64,000 bases of DNA from Ephemerocybe angulata (GCA_013368325.1 JAACJK010000171.1:310001-374000), one strand, 5' to 3'. Shown: positions 20,601 to 31,558, counted from the first letter of the stretch. Translations and numbers: made by a program. The notes: a model not told the origin generated them from the letters alone.

Positions 20601-22343
20601 TCCAAATTACTCCAAGTTGCCACGAACTTCGCTGAATCAGAAGCAATCTATCCTCATACTGGCAAAACCATTGCTATCAAAACGGAAATTACACTTCCAA
20701 ACCAGGACACCGCTCAAGTGGAGCATATCACATCGCGTTGTTACAACGTGTTGGTCGGCGTCGCTCCAGAAGAACCGGCAAGATGGAAAGCTGCGTACCT
20801 TAATGATCAATTCTTTGGAAAAATCATTGCTAATCTGAAGGACGAAGTAACTACTAGCGCCTTGGCTTACTCCAGGTTCCATGAACGAGGCGATGGTCTA
20901 TTGTTCTATGAGGATAACGGGGGCAATACACGATTATGCGTTCCCAGGAGTATGGTGCGAGAAGTGATAAGCGAGATTCACGACACAAAGAGCGAAGGAG
21001 CGCATGCGGGGTACCATAAAATTTACAACCGTATTAGTGGGAATTATTATTGGCCTCGGATGTCTAGAGATGTGAAGGAGTACGTGCGCACCTGTGACGT
21101 CTGCCAGAAAACGAAACCAAGAAAGCACGCGCCTCTCGGGCTATTACAGCCTATACCTGTGCCCACCCAGCCCTTTGAAGTGGTAAGCATGGACTTCATA
21201 GTAGAACTCCCAATCTCGAAAGAAGGAAACGACGCACTGCTAGTGATTGTGGATAAGATGACCAAGTATGCCATAGCCATTCCGACAACTACTAAAATCG
21301 ACGAAGTGGGCACAGCGCAACTATTCTTCAAGCATGTCGTAACCCAGTATGGGATCCCCCGGCAAATAATCTCGGATCGGGATACTCGCTGGAGAGGCAC
21401 GTTTTGGGGCGAGGTCTGTCGGCTCTTAGGAACAAAAAGGGCACTCACCACATCCTACCATCCTCAAGCCGACGGCCAGACTGAGGCAATGAACCACTAC
21501 ATTGAAGTAGCCACACGGTGCTATATCGAGAAGATATCCGATCGAAATCGATGGAACGAGCTGGTAGATTCCCTTGTTTTCGCTTACAATTGCACTCCCC
21601 ACTCCTCCACAAAGGTGGCGCCCGCCTACCTACTCCGAGGATATCATCCTACCACTATGTCATCATTACTCTTGCAGAAAGATTCCATTAGCCGAATTCT
21701 GGACCGAGAGAACGAGGACCCGGTCAGCAACAACAGAGCTTTGGAATTCGCTGAGGGATTTCGTGCAGAATGGAGTGCCGCGCAAGACGCGTTATTCGTA
21801 GCGCAGCTAAGTCAGGAAAAGGGGTATAACAATGGTCGCATCGTGCACGAGTACGAAGCGGGAGACTTAGTCTTGCTAAATCGCGAGTCGCTGGGGCTAA
21901 ATCGGAGCATCAAAGGGAATGGTAAGAAACTAATACCGAAGTACGAAGGGCCCTTTGAAGTTCTAGAGAAAATTAGCCCCATCACCTATCGTATTCGTCT
22001 ACCGAGTTCGTACTCCATACACCCCGTCATTAATATTGCACATTTGGAGGAGTATCGGAAGTCGTCTGACGCCCTGGGAGTGCGCCCCACTCTCAAAAGA
22101 TCTCGGGGTCACTTTGAAGACGACAAACACGAGGAACACGAGGTGGAAACCATCCTTGGAGAGAGGTGGAGAAACGGGCAGCGAGGGAAACGAATTATTG
22201 AGTATAGAGTCAGGTGGAAGGGTTTTGGGCCGGAATCGGATACCTGGGAGCCGAAAGGAAACCTCCAGAACGCTCCAGGCATCTTACGATCCTGGAACGA
22301 GCAGAGGAAACAGCGGAAGGCGGTGGAGCAGAGCAAGTGGTGA
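17592..22343 (+). CDS. Gypsy-2 Pol: protease, RT, RNase H, integrase, chromodomain
   Basis: The frame opens after a stop at 17589 and overlaps the end of gag in the -1 frame; there is no ATG near its start, so it is probably made by recoding. Domains in order: protease (LIIDSGSDITLIS), RT (palm motif ALVYIDDIVIFS), RNase H (YRVYSDACDYALAAIL, later AVTDHAALVW), H2C2 zinc region (HAGYHKIY ... CDVCQ), integrase core (Asp in VVSMDFIVELP, Asp in IISDRDTRW, Glu in GQTEAMNHY) and a C-terminal chromodomain (YRVRWKGFGPESDTWEP). Chromodomains steer integration to modified histones. The RNase H domain carries an insertion of some 70 residues between its first motif and RVIAYWSRVLQ. No disabling change seen. 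Confidence 0.93.
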   Translation, partial: TIFRAYKRGRSRIGFSLDPLTRSKNEKDDGRGENKIPSTNNPYATDSSPYTLQVLNARAKVTINRRTRRSLANYIRREERKRASKEPITLKMHKERPPGCCFLGSRAVEVPGYLSEDCDLVTPLIIDSGSDITLISERALNAMPNKPKIRTGQRIQLVQVTGRTTITGYITTNLIFATPRGDVHLKVEAYVVKGMNSPFILGNDFADQYSLSLLRSKEKTRLVFGESGRWISVGNSLGSNFRLQDEDGYAFSVAVEKEKRDLERMKLLRHRKSQFRRKKVVRRMKDWSVTAGEDTWIAPTSTKMVSVETPFNTKNTDYYLERRMISNANAEDTYGFPDTLLASNSPKLCISNFTDRPIHVAKGQFLGKAVEVKRAFNTEKELTHSEIDKFYSHGSFISSLVNTRTESMNLRDVNQNQPSGDLPVEGGPKTAETPENEMSSNTWETEVDISDALSLEQKARLREVISRNKVAFTLDGKLGHYEEEVDIPMKPGSKPISVPPYVASPASKAVIDKQMDDWLSLEVIEPSRSPWAAPVFIVYRNKKPRMVIDLRRLNEMVIPDEFPLPRQEEILQALTGSHYLSTLDALSGFTQLSVKPEDRDKLAFRTHRGLYQFKRMPFGYRNGPAVFQRVMQGVLAPFLWLFALVYIDDIVIFSRTFEEHVNHVDQVLRAIGESKITLSVSKCHFGYESLLLLGQKVSRLGLSTHKEKVDAILQLEEPRNVHDLQVFLGMMVYFSAYIPYYAWIVHPLFQLLKQKNNWTWGESEKRAFDLCKQVLTEAPVRGHAIPGRPYRVYSDACDYALAAILQQVQPMEVRDLKGTKTHERLERAYQAGDAVPILVTRISKEGGDTDVPQQTSWGESLDSTVVYVERVIAYWSRVLQAAEKNYSPTEREALALKEGLIKFQPLLEGEQIYAVTDHAALVWSKTFQNVNRRLLTWGLVFSAFPNMRIVHRAGRIHSNVDPLSRLRRTPDQISPNPTDAQHLQLGTDDPLKNMYDSLGKEFESKLLQVATNFAESEAIYPHTGKTIAIKTEITLPNQDTAQVEHITSRCYNVLVGVAPEEPARWKAAYLNDQFFGKIIANLKDEVTTSALAYSRFHERGDGLLFYEDNGGNTRLCVPRSMVREVISEIHDTKSEGAHAGYHKIYNRISGNYYWPRMSRDVKEYVRTCDVCQKTKPRKHAPLGLLQPIPVPTQPFEVVSMDFIVELPISKEGNDALLVIVDKMTKYAIAIPTTTKIDEVGTAQLFFKHVVTQYGIPRQIISDRDTRWRGTFWGEVCRLLGTKRALTTSYHPQADGQTEAMNHYIEVATRCYIEKISDRNRWNELVDSLVFAYNCTPHSSTKVAPAYLLRGYHPTTMSSLLLQKDSISRILDRENEDPVSNNRALEFAEGFRAEWSAAQDALFVAQLSQEKGYNNGRIVHEYEAGDLVLLNRESLGLNRSIKGNGKKLIPKYEGPFEVLEKISPITYRIRLPSSYSIHPVINIAHLEEYRKSSDALGVRPTLKRSRGHFEDDKHEEHEVETILGERWRNGQRGKRIIEYRVRWKGFGPESDTWEPKGNLQNAPGILRSWNEQRKQRKAVEQSKW

Positions 22344-22475
22344 GGGTATAGGAACTTACACATAAATACATGCAGGAAAGAAAACACGATCCGTATACCT
22401 TGGCAAGTATCCTTCCCCAGACCACCCTCGCTCTCACTCCCAACCAAATACTTCGTTTCACTCGCTCTCGCCATC

Positions 22476-23267
22476 ATGTCCATCATTCGATTCCAGCCCC
22501 ATGACTCCACTCTCGTTCAACACGCTCAGTACACACCCGTCGACCCCTACCTTCAAGGCGTCCAGCCCATCGACTATTCTACCATTGGCGCCATCTCCGT
22601 TCTCATGACTACCCTCAAGGATTGGGATTTCGTTCAAGTCGGAAGTCAGGGCGGACAGGCCATCTTCAGCATCAACCAGAACCTCGCCGGCGCCATGGAA
22701 TGGACCCTGCAGGGACTCGCGAAGACGGGGTCTAGGGCAGGAGGTGGAAGTACGTATTTCAGACAGTGATTTAAGCCTTTCTTTCAATAACAAATCGTGC
22801 AACTAGTGCTCAATACAACCCTCATCACCGCCATTCCCGAGACATCTCTCACCGACATCGAGTTAGCGCAGCCTGCCCTCGTAACTCAGCTCGCGCTGTC
22901 TTCCTTCAACCCCTTGCGTTCCCTAGGAACGAAGGAACAGTTGGAGAGCGTGTTTAGAGGGATGCAATGGCTCGGAAGGGATATGGTCATGTGGCTAATC
23001 GAGGCTCGACGACGCAGTCTCCTCAAACGTTCGTCCCTGTGGAACTGGGATGGATCGGACATTCAGGCATTCCAGTATCGACCCATCATCAATTGCATCG
23101 CACCAGCTTTCGCTCCCAGGACGCCCGAAGACTCGGCCACCCAACTCGTGCTCCATCCCGAGGTCTCGCGCTTCGCCATGAAGCACCCCGACGCCGACGT
23201 CTTCAGTGGAGAACCTCAGGTCGACAACGGCTACGTTTCGGAGGACAGCATGGACTACACCGAGTAA
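22476..23267 (+). CDS. Accessory two-exon gene inside gypsy-2, 244 aa, unknown
   Basis: Exons 22476-22749 and 22807-23267; the 57-nt intron has GTACGT and CTAG ends, and the frame continues across it. The protein begins MSIIRFQPHDSTLVQHAQYT and ends VSEDSMDYTE. I recognise no domain; there is no membrane segment, signal peptide or zinc motif. It has an N-terminal alpha/beta-looking part (SVLMTTLKDWDFVQVG), a basic patch in the middle (IEARRRSLLKRS) and an acidic C terminus. It lies between pol and the 3' LTR, the place where retroviruses and some LTR elements keep env or accessory genes, but it is not env-like. It lies between two 698-bp LTRs differing at one base, so it is part of the mobile unit. 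A captured host fragment is the main alternative. Confidence 0.75.
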
Positions 23268-23302
23268 GGGAGGCTATCGAGACTCGAAAACTGGGGGGGG
23301 TA

Positions 23303-24000
23303 TGTATCGTGACTTGTATTACTTTTCTTTCTTAGCACAGCGTGCTTTTTCCTTTTTTGTAAACTTTCGCGCACTGTGCGCATGTATACTTTTCTCGTCT
23401 CATTTATGGTAGCTAGCACCACCATACTATACTCGGTCCTTCAATATCAGCACACTCCTTCACCGTTTCCCTTTGTTTGCCTCTCGCGCGCTTGCACCAA
23501 GTAAGCGCCCTCGACTGGCGCTAATCTAATCTAAGATCAGCGGGGAACTAGCCGGCCATCAAACAACGGCTCGGAGCGTGGAGGCCGCATATTACGCTTG
23601 CTCACACACTCGCCGAGGACTCCGCAGAACACGCGAGACCTCGCGAGACGTTTCGAAGAAGCACGAAGGGACTTAGGGAATAGTATAGTATAATCCGGAA
23701 CACTTAGGAATATCCTACACTATTCCATAGCAAATATGTATATTTACCTTACTGAATCTATGAAGGAGGGCATCTCCGCTTATCTCATAAATCACTCACT
23801 CAAGTCCGATTGAGCTCGTTTCATTGCCAAGTCTTACCGTTACGCCGCGCGCTAAACGTAAGCCTTGTATCAATACCCTTACGCTTCGCGCTAAGTCTAT
23901 TGGTTGAATTAACTATCTAGCTACGGTCTTCCAGAGGTCTCGCGCTCTCGACTTAGCTGGTATATTCATTGGAATACACCAATTTCGGAGTCCCCTTTCA
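23303..24000 (+). repeat. 3' LTR of gypsy-2 (698 bp)
   Basis: It is preceded by the polypurine tract CTGGGGGGGG at 23291-23300, separated by TA. It carries A at 23823 where the 5' LTR has G. It is followed by the duplicated target GTCAC at 24001-24005. Confidence 0.95.
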
Positions 24001-24005
24001 GTCAC

Positions 24006-24195
24006 AGAGAGAACAATAGAGGTGTGACGAGGAATGCTGTGTAGGTACGAGTAAGCAACGAGTAAGCTATGATGTCAGTCCATACAGCATATCGATAAGA
24101 ATGGAGAGAAGGAATGGAGTGATAGAAAACTAAAGAATGTTCTAGATACTAATCTAATCTAATCAGAGATAAGATAAGATAAGATAAGTTCAACA
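24006..24195 (-). repeat. 5' LTR of copia-1, second segment
   Basis: It continues the LTR interrupted at 14062 and matches 7982-8171. The GGCCA target duplication follows at 24196-24200. Confidence 0.93.
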
Positions 24196-24200
24196 GGCCA

Positions 24201-25056
24201 GAGAGGTAGAAGCCTGGGATAGAATCCTGGGTTTCCTTAGCGTGGGGGCAGGGTTGTTCTGCGCAGTCGGTGTAGACAGTCGAGCCGTTCCGGTCGATGT
24301 ACCAGTAGACTGAGGACCAGACTGGATCAGTGGTGGATCGGAGGTAGGCGGAGTCGATCTGTAGGCCGTGAAGGTACGGTGCACAGCTGTCCGGTTCAGA
24401 GCCGTCAGAGGTTGCAGGTGAGGGGGAACGGGTGGGCGCGATGGTGCCGGCTAGCAGGGGCTGCGAGGACGATGGACGTCGGCGCAGTTGGGAGGACTTG
24501 ATCTAATGTGGCGAAGACGCCGGCTGATGTCGGACGAGCGACGAGCAGAGAGCAGAGAGCAGAGGAGCAGAGGTCGGACGAGCGACGAGCAGCGATGCAG
24601 ATACAAGAACTGTATAGTCAAAGGTAAATAGGATACAGGGAATAGGAGCAAAGCGACTATGTACCTGTATAGTCAAAGAGATCAAGTGGGGAATAATGAA
24701 CGAGTAGCTACGAGTATATATGTGTCCAGATGATCTCGAACGAAAATAGAACAATAGAATGATCCAAAGAACAATAGAGTCCATATGAGTCGATATGACT
24801 AAAAGGCAGCGCGCGGGCAGTGCGCCTGAGAACAAAGGTGTGAACAAGGTGTGAACGTGCTGTGCACGAGAATAAGAAGCACGAACATGCTGTGCATGAA
24901 GTGAGGGGAAGGCTCAGAAGAGCGAAGGCAGTGTGAAGGTGTGCAAGGATGTGCAAAGGTGTGCAAGAGTGTGCAGGAATGCGCACGAATGAATAGTAAA
25001 GGAAGAAATGAAAGGAAAAGAAGAGAAAATAGGTAGGCTGACCGGTGTTCATGACA
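24201..25056 (-). repeat. 5' LTR and leader of gypsy-A
   Basis: Noncoding, minus-strand sense, starting TGTCATGAAC at 25056. It holds short internal repeats: TGTGCAA-type heptamers at about 24930-24980, the block GGACGAGCGACGAGCAG twice (about 24532 and 24576), and CTGTATAGTCAAAG twice (about 24611 and 24666). The LTR/leader border is not determined because the 3' LTR is missing. Confidence 0.55.
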
Positions 25057-28000
25057 ACGCCAAACCCAAACCAAACTTGCCATACCCGAATCTCCCTTCA
25101 CGCCTCCGTCCCCTGAAATTGGTCCTATCCCTGCTCCTGCTTTCCCCGATCCTCCTCCTCAGCCCTCATTCATTCCACGTCCTGTCGGTGCACCTCCCTT
25201 GGTGTCGCAGAGCACACGTCCTGTTCGTGCCTCCACCAGAGCATTGACAGACTTCCAGCTGCTCCATGGGATGCAACAACGAGGCACTCAACCACACGCT
25301 CGACGTCAAGGGGGTGATGTGGTGGCAGATCGAGGGGGTGACAACAGAAACAATCCGCCACCTATTCAGGAGGAAAACTTGGCCGAGATACCACCACTCG
25401 TTGCCGAGGATTTTCAGGCAGGAGATGATGATGTTGATATGGAACAAGCCCTACGAGCTACTCCCATCTTCGATTCAATTCGGACCATGTACGACCTCCC
25501 ACTCGACATCTTTTGTAACGACGTGGGCACATCTATGGCCTACTACATGGCATATGATAGGTTGCAGGCGGCGGTGCAGACAGCATTTGGAGCAGCCACA
25601 CGACCTCATGACTCACCACAGACACCCGAACAAGCCTTCAATGGTCCGGATGGCGAATTCTGGCTCGCAGCTGCCCAAGCAGAGATTGACGCTCTCATTG
25701 CGAATGGCACCTGGGACTTGGTCGAGCTTCCGGAAGGGAGAAAGGTAGTCGGCTCGCGCTGGGTCTTCCTTGTCAAACGCAAGGAAGATGGCACCATCAA
25801 TCGGTACAAGGCACGACTTGTGGCAAAGGGGTACTCGCAGATCCCTGGACAGGACTACGATCAAACCTGGGCACCAACAGCTCGCCTTACCTCCCTTCGC
25901 ACAGCCCTCGCCAAGGCTGCCATGAACGGTGACTTCATCGAGTCTATCGACATCGACAACGCCTATCTCAATGGCAAGATCGAAGACGACTACGAGGTCT
26001 ACATGAAGCAGGCTCCTGGTTTTGAGGTTAAGGGCCCAGATGGAAAGGTATGGGTATGTCGCCTGAATAAAGGCCTCTATGGTCTAAAGCAGAGCGGCAG
26101 ACTTTGGTACCAGGTACTGGCAAAGGAGTTGGAAGCTCTAGGGTTCGTCCAAATCAAGTCGGATCCGAGCATCTACACTTGGGAGAAGGACGACATTCGG
26201 ATCACTCTTCCTGTCTTCGTCGACGACATCACTATCATGTCACCAAGCCAGGAGAAGATCAAGTGGCTGAAGGACTCACTCCGTAAGGTCTTCAAACTGA
26301 AGGACCTTGGCCCAACCACCTATCTCCTCGGCATCAAGGTCGAATATGACCAACCCAATCGCATCCTTCGCCTATCCCAGACCCAGTATATCCTCGACAT
26401 GCTCAAACGCTTCAACATGGAAGACTGCTACCCGGTATCCACCCCAATGGATCCAGGAAGTGGCTCTCGACTCACGAAGTATGTTCCTGCTCCGGGCGAC
26501 ACTGAAACCATGAAGGGTGTCCCATACATGAACGCAGTTGGCGCCCTAATGTACCTTGCTGTTGCAACCCGACCAGATATCGCATATGCCGTCGCCAAGC
26601 TCGCTCAGTACAACTCCAATCCTGGACCCATCCACTGGAAAGCGGTTAAGCACGTCTTCCGCTATCTAAAGGGCACCATGGATCTCAAGCTGACTTATCG
26701 CAACGACGGAGGCGAGATGTCCTCAGAGCTCTTCCAAGCCTACAGCCATGCTGACCATGATGGGTGCCTTGACACTCGGCGCTCAACCTCTGGCTTCGTC
26801 ATCAAGATAGGCTCTGGAGCAGTTAGCTGGTCCGCGAAGAAGCAGATGATTGTTGCTGACTCATCTACTGAGGCAGAATATGTCGCCGCTTCGAGTGCAG
26901 GCAGAGATATCATCTGGATGAGGACACTGTTGGGCGAACTCGGCTACAACGTACAAGGACCCTCACCTCTCATGGTCGACAACCAGTTCCGAGGCCATTT
27001 ATGGAATCGGGTACTTTCCGCGGCGGAAAAAGCGCCAAGCAATTTCCGGAAATAAAGCAACGTGACTTCAAAGTCACGCGGCTGCCAAGCTCCAAGAGTT
27101 CAAGGGTTCAAGTACCGGTTCGGCCATTTCTTTTCTCATGGTCTTTTCACTGCTATCGCATACTAACCAAAGCTCCGTTATTAAGTATAAACTAGTCGTA
27201 TACATACATAGTTAACTCATAATTATTCTAACTGTCTGCTGTGGTGCAAAATAGATCTTCGGCCAGCCGAAAACCCTTAACTCTGCCGCACAGCCACCTT
27301 GCTCTCACCTTCCTTTGCTACGACGAGGACGACGAAACTATCAACGCGCCCAATCCGACCCCCACCCTACACGGCCTGCGACCCCTACTTGACCAACGCA
27401 CACTCAGCCTGCATCCCTCGAGATTGTCTACGAGCGACGACGCCGGCTTAAGCCCCACTGCCCCAGTCCCAATCCAGTCCACCAGCTCGTCGTGCTCAGC
27501 CCCCAAGCATCGTGTTGGCGTTGAAATGCTAGCGAAGGACGCAAAGGAATAAAAGGAGGAGGTGGGGACGACCGCGGTCTCGTCGATGTTGTTAGTCGCT
27601 TGTTGTGACTTGTCCGACGAGTAATTCTAGACTTACCTTTGCGCATAGACTGCATGGCCGCCGAAATCCAGACCCCGGATATCAACAAAGACGGCTACAC
27701 AACAGCCAGCACGGTCGCGCACCCCTCCCGATACCCGCAAACTCTTCCAACATCATTAGGACGCGATCCCGACTCAGAATGCTCGCATACTCACCTGGTG
27801 GCAGCCTCGATCTCACAAGTTCAGCAACAATGTCGACGCTATACAGAACTGCGGACACCAGCGACAACGGCCGACGCACCTGCGGGCGAGCAGCACTATC
27901 TCCCTCAAACACCTGGCGATACCATCAGCACACGACCCCGACTCGCACACTCATCCTGCGTCCCTTGACGAAATCGACGACAATGCCGGCTCACGTAGGA

Positions 28001-31000
28001 GCTCACATTGCGACAGCAGGTGGTTACGCGCCAGCCCCACGATGACGGAGACGATAGAGGTAAAAGGCGACAGTGGATGGCCGCGGTCTGGTCATACAGC
28101 CTAGAGACGCGTGCCAGAGTCAATGCTACTCTACAGCGCGCGAGGGAACCCACTCTCGACTACACGAGTCGTGTCAGTAGCTCTGTTCTAAAAACTCTGT
28201 GTGTCTACTCACCTTTCGGACAGACCATACGACATCAAGCTGTGAGAATCCCTCATCCTCTCCAGCACCCGTGACGTCCCCGGTCATGCGCTACACGCAC
28301 GGCCTCTCGGACAGCACCCCAAATACAGTGCAAGGCAGGGCGATCTTCTCCGCGATGCCTAAGCACCTCACATGAGCGGCGACATCTCCACGACGACGAT
28401 GACGACACCGTCAGCACAGAACCAAACCGACGACGACGGCAATGAACGTACCTCCCACCTCGACTCCCCCATTATGAGCACCCTGCCAGAGCACCGTCAA
28501 CGAAGCACAGCACGCACCAGAAACGTCGGACACTTACCGCGTGCCCGACCTCCAACACCACCACTACCGCCGCTTCACGCTCGCGTCCAACGATGTATCA
28601 CCACCACCACAACGCCGAGCACTTCGCCAGCACCAGCACCACGCCTTCGTGCTCGCGTCCAACGACGCCTCCGCCAGTTGACACAGCGAGCACGAGCTTG
28701 GATCAGGAATGCAAGTAAGCCAGTGATTCGTAGTTGATGTGGACGATGCAATACCTAATTGGCTTGTCATATCGACAGTTGGCTAAGGGCTAGCGCGACG
28801 GCGGAATGAGGGCACGACTGGAGAGCTGGGCGGACTTCGCGGCTGCAAACCGACGTGCGACAGGGTCAACTCAAAAGGTAAGCCAATGATAACAAGTGGC
28901 GACGACGATCACCCTCCGCCTCTCCCTCAGCCTCTTCTTTTTTTCTTTCTTCGCTCGCTCTCTATCTAGTAGTCAACATACAAATCGACTCTAATTCGCT
29001 AATCTAAGTGTGCATAGTGCTCCCCGTCCAAAGTCTCCTTTCACTCACCAACCAAGAGAACGACTTGCAAGACGCCTCGCGTGCCCCGTGTGGGGTTGAT
29101 GTGCGCCTCCCCTACCCGATGACCTCCAATCCATCTCCACGCTGTTCACGGTTGCAATGCATCGCGAGAGCGTCCTGTTGCATGCCAGACATGACCGAGT
29201 GCCTGACGTGGTTGTTCAGGATGACTGGTACGGGCCACAACTATGCTCCCTCGTTGGTGGATGTGCCACGAACTTGTATTGCCGTTCGTTGACAGACGAG
29301 AGGGAGGCTTGGGTATCGCGGTGGACCTGCCTGAAGGACGCGAGATGAGCTGGGCGGACGCGGGAGAGAACGCATACGCACTCATCTGTAGTGTCGAAAT
29401 GAAGTCTGCCTTGCGTAGGTCAGTATGAAAGTCTATAATCAAGCGGAGCTGGTGTACTCACTGCCACTGTGTTATTCTTGCTGTAGGCCCTGTAGCGCTT
29501 GTTATTATCGCGAGGATGAGCCTCTACATCAGCCTTCGATCTCCTTCCTCGACCACCATCTCCTTCGCACCACAAATCTGATGGGCGTAGCGGGCGATGG
29601 CCCAACAGTTCCCTCCGGCACCCCTCGATCCGACGATCGGACGCGTAAAGCGCCTCCTTCCATCCCACTAGGAGATCTCATTCATACGCAACCGCACATA
29701 GTGACATTCTCGAGTCCCCATACACCCCGGAAAGCATACCTGAATCCTCGCTCGGGACGACGACCACATCAACACATGCCTTCTCCCTCAACTTCCGCAA
29801 TGCGGCCAGCCGCTCCGTCGTGTCACTCTCCCAGTTCCAACGGCACCCATAGTGTATTCAGATTATCGATAGATGTTGAGAGCACTGGGCGTTGGAAAGC
29901 GAGTCGCCTTGTGCAGTTGGTTCGTGGTTAGGTTTGAACGGGAGACCGCAAGATCAGGGACGCGCCAGGACGAGTAGAGATAGTTCTAGGAGTGGATATG
30001 CGTGATAATCCTGGTTTAACAGGGATTCTCTTGACAGACCATACGTCCGGAAGAGACCTATGAATTCTGCGTTGGTCATGGGATGTGACTTTGCAGGCGC
30101 TTCCACCCAGGAGAGATAAGATAACGAGGGCTATATCCCTCTCCGCGCACCGATTGCCTCTGATGTTGATTTGCTGCCTGTGCTGCTTCGACTGCTTCTG
30201 TTTGCCCTTTCTGTGCTGCCTCGCCTTCTTTTTTACGCTACGCCCCACGCTTCACGACGACGCAGCGCCAAATTCACGCTCTCGTTTGATCTCCCTCACA
30301 GCGAAAAACGCGAGCTGGTCCATTCTCTCTCATTTCTACGTGCAATCCTCTACTATCTGGACACCAAAATTTGCTGCACGCAAGTCGTCAACACTGGCCT
30401 TGGGACGGAATGGACAATGCTAATCATTCTAGATTATCCGATCCCACCCCGCCAGTGACTTACTTTGAATGGCGCTCGACAAGACTCGAGCTCCCGCGGT
30501 CTCCAGCACCGAGCTCACGGCGACCGACAGAACTGCCATCCCCACAACCTTCGACCTGCACACAAGGCTCGCTGGCGCTGGAAGCGTGTCAGGCAGCAAG
30601 GAAGGAACCTCGAACACCACCGACCGTTGCGGTCAGTTGTGTCATCACTCGCAACAACTGACGCTTGACTGACGCAGCTCCAAGCCCCACTCACCCAACT
30701 TTCGACCTGGGCACAAGTGACAAGAAGGACGCTGCTTGATGCACAAGGCTCGCTCGCGCCGGAAGCGATGTAGGGCAGAAACGAAGCTGTACTCACCTTG
30801 GATCTGAGAGTTTTCAGGCGTGGGCTTGGAAGTTGGAAATGCGAGGCAGGGTCTGGAACGTTCAAGTCTCAAGAAACGTTGTCTTAGGTCTATGCTTCGG
30901 AATGATGCCGGGCATGGTCTAGTTTGCATCGTAGGAACCCCGGAGTGTACGTATTTGAGTTAAGGACGCTATACGAAAGACAGGTGAGTAATAGCTGCAA

Positions 31001-31558
31001 AATAGCTGCGACGCATGTTGGGTCAGTACTTAGGGATCCGCCGGGTGCTTAGCTATACAAGCCATAGTTTCTTGACAGGCTTACTTAAGCTTATTGACAA
31101 GTTTTCGTCTCTCTTGTCGTCTCTGTTGGTAGAAAGTTAGAGACTTGAGATCGTAAGAGTAGGACGGCTTGCAGTAATTTGAATCACAACACTATGCAAG
31201 GTTTTGAGTGAATCGTAAGATGAAGGGGCATGCATTTCATTCTCAAACTAATCAACTAAAACTTTGCTAAAAGTCATTTTACATAAATCAATTCATATCC
31301 AGGGATGGCCTCGGATTTCGCCGCGCGCAGCGTCGGTCCACTTCCCACAAGTCAGCTCTTAGAGTGCTCAAGAACCCAGAGAACCATGGACGCATGAAGC
31401 ACATCGACATCAAGATGCACTGGATCCGAGACGCTATCAAGCGAGGCGACATTACTGTTCATTTTCTCCCTACTGGCGACATGATCGCCGACATCTTCAC
31501 CAAACCACTCCCCAAAGTCACTATTCAGAAGCATCGACTTGCGCTTGGACTCGAATAG
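25057..31558 (+). pseudogene. Copia-2 Pol remnant, split by DNA element A
   Basis: Coding blocks 25057-26986 and 31352-31558 join in frame across the insertion (VDNQ then SALRVLKNP). Upstream Gag, protease and integrase are cut off by gypsy-A at 25056. Visible: the Pro-rich linker, RVT_2 reverse transcriptase (WVFLVKRKEDG, KGLYGLKQSGRLWY, active site FVDDITIM), Ty1-type RNase H (SSTEAEYVAASS) and the C-terminal KHIDIKMHWIRD block ending LALGLE. The first RNase H acidic residue seems changed: YSHADHDGC where relatives have YSDAD. The element is dead through truncation and insertion. It is the oldest layer of the nest. Confidence 0.9.
26987..31350 (+). mobile_element. DNA element A, 4.36 kb, inserted in copia-2 RNase H
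   Basis: Copia-2 coding sequence is interrupted exactly here, with at most AG or AGT duplicated. The left end starts TTCCGAGGCCATTTATGG; the right end, read inward on the minus strand, is TTGTGGGAAGTGGACC and then AATCCGAGGCCATCCC. TCCGAGGCCAT is therefore a shared subterminal inverted repeat. Near the left end are small palindromes (about 27015-27030, and GTGACTTCAAAGTCAC at about 27062). Inside there is no recognisable transposase, only low-complexity frames with scattered splice-like sites such as ACTCACC and CTTACC (minus-strand donors). Ends match element B in opposite orientation. Superfamily unassigned. Confidence 0.65.

Larger units (their letters stand above)
14063..24000 (+). mobile_element. 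Complete Ty3/gypsy chromovirus gypsy-2 (9.9 kb)
   Basis: It is flanked by GTCAC (14058-14062 and 24001-24005) inside the 5' LTR of copia-1. It has 698-bp LTRs, a gag frame, a pol frame in -1 relation to gag, a third spliced gene between pol and the 3' LTR, and a G-rich polypurine tract (23291-23300) before the 3' LTR. The primer-binding region follows the 5' LTR at 14761. All frames are intact and LTRs differ at one site, so it may be active. Confidence 0.95.
7816..24195 (-). mobile_element. Ty1/copia element copia-1, full length but carrying two nested insertions
   Basis: It is flanked by the 5-bp duplication GGCCA (7811-7815 and 24196-24200). In its own sense (minus strand) the order is 5' LTR (24195-24006 joined to 14062-13897), leader with repeats, gag-pol (13585-8215), polypurine tract GCGAGGGGGAG (rc of about 8172-8182) and 3' LTR (8171-7816). 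The two 356-bp LTRs look identical base for base once the gypsy-2 insertion is removed, so integration is recent. LTR termini read TG...TA in element sense. Damage consists of the 302-bp insertion in pol and gypsy-2 in the 5' LTR. Confidence 0.93.
5311..25056 (-). mobile_element. Ty3/gypsy element gypsy-A, truncated and split by copia-1
   Basis: The element reads on the minus strand: 5' LTR and leader at 25056-24201, then after the copia-1 insertion the rest of the leader, gag (7673-6390) and protease (6393-5311). The coding sequence stops just where reverse transcriptase should begin, so RT, RNase H, integrase and the 3' LTR are missing. The 5' boundary is inferred from TGTCATGAAC at 25056-25047, where the frame of copia-2 is abruptly cut at 25057. 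GGCCA at 7811-7815 and 24196-24200 is the site duplication made by copia-1, which shows that the two halves were once continuous. Confidence 0.8.

Noticed and set aside
27241..30950. Multi-exon genes inside element A suggested by frequent donor-like sequences
   Set aside because: Frames are short, low complexity and on both strands; no splice chain gave a continuous protein.
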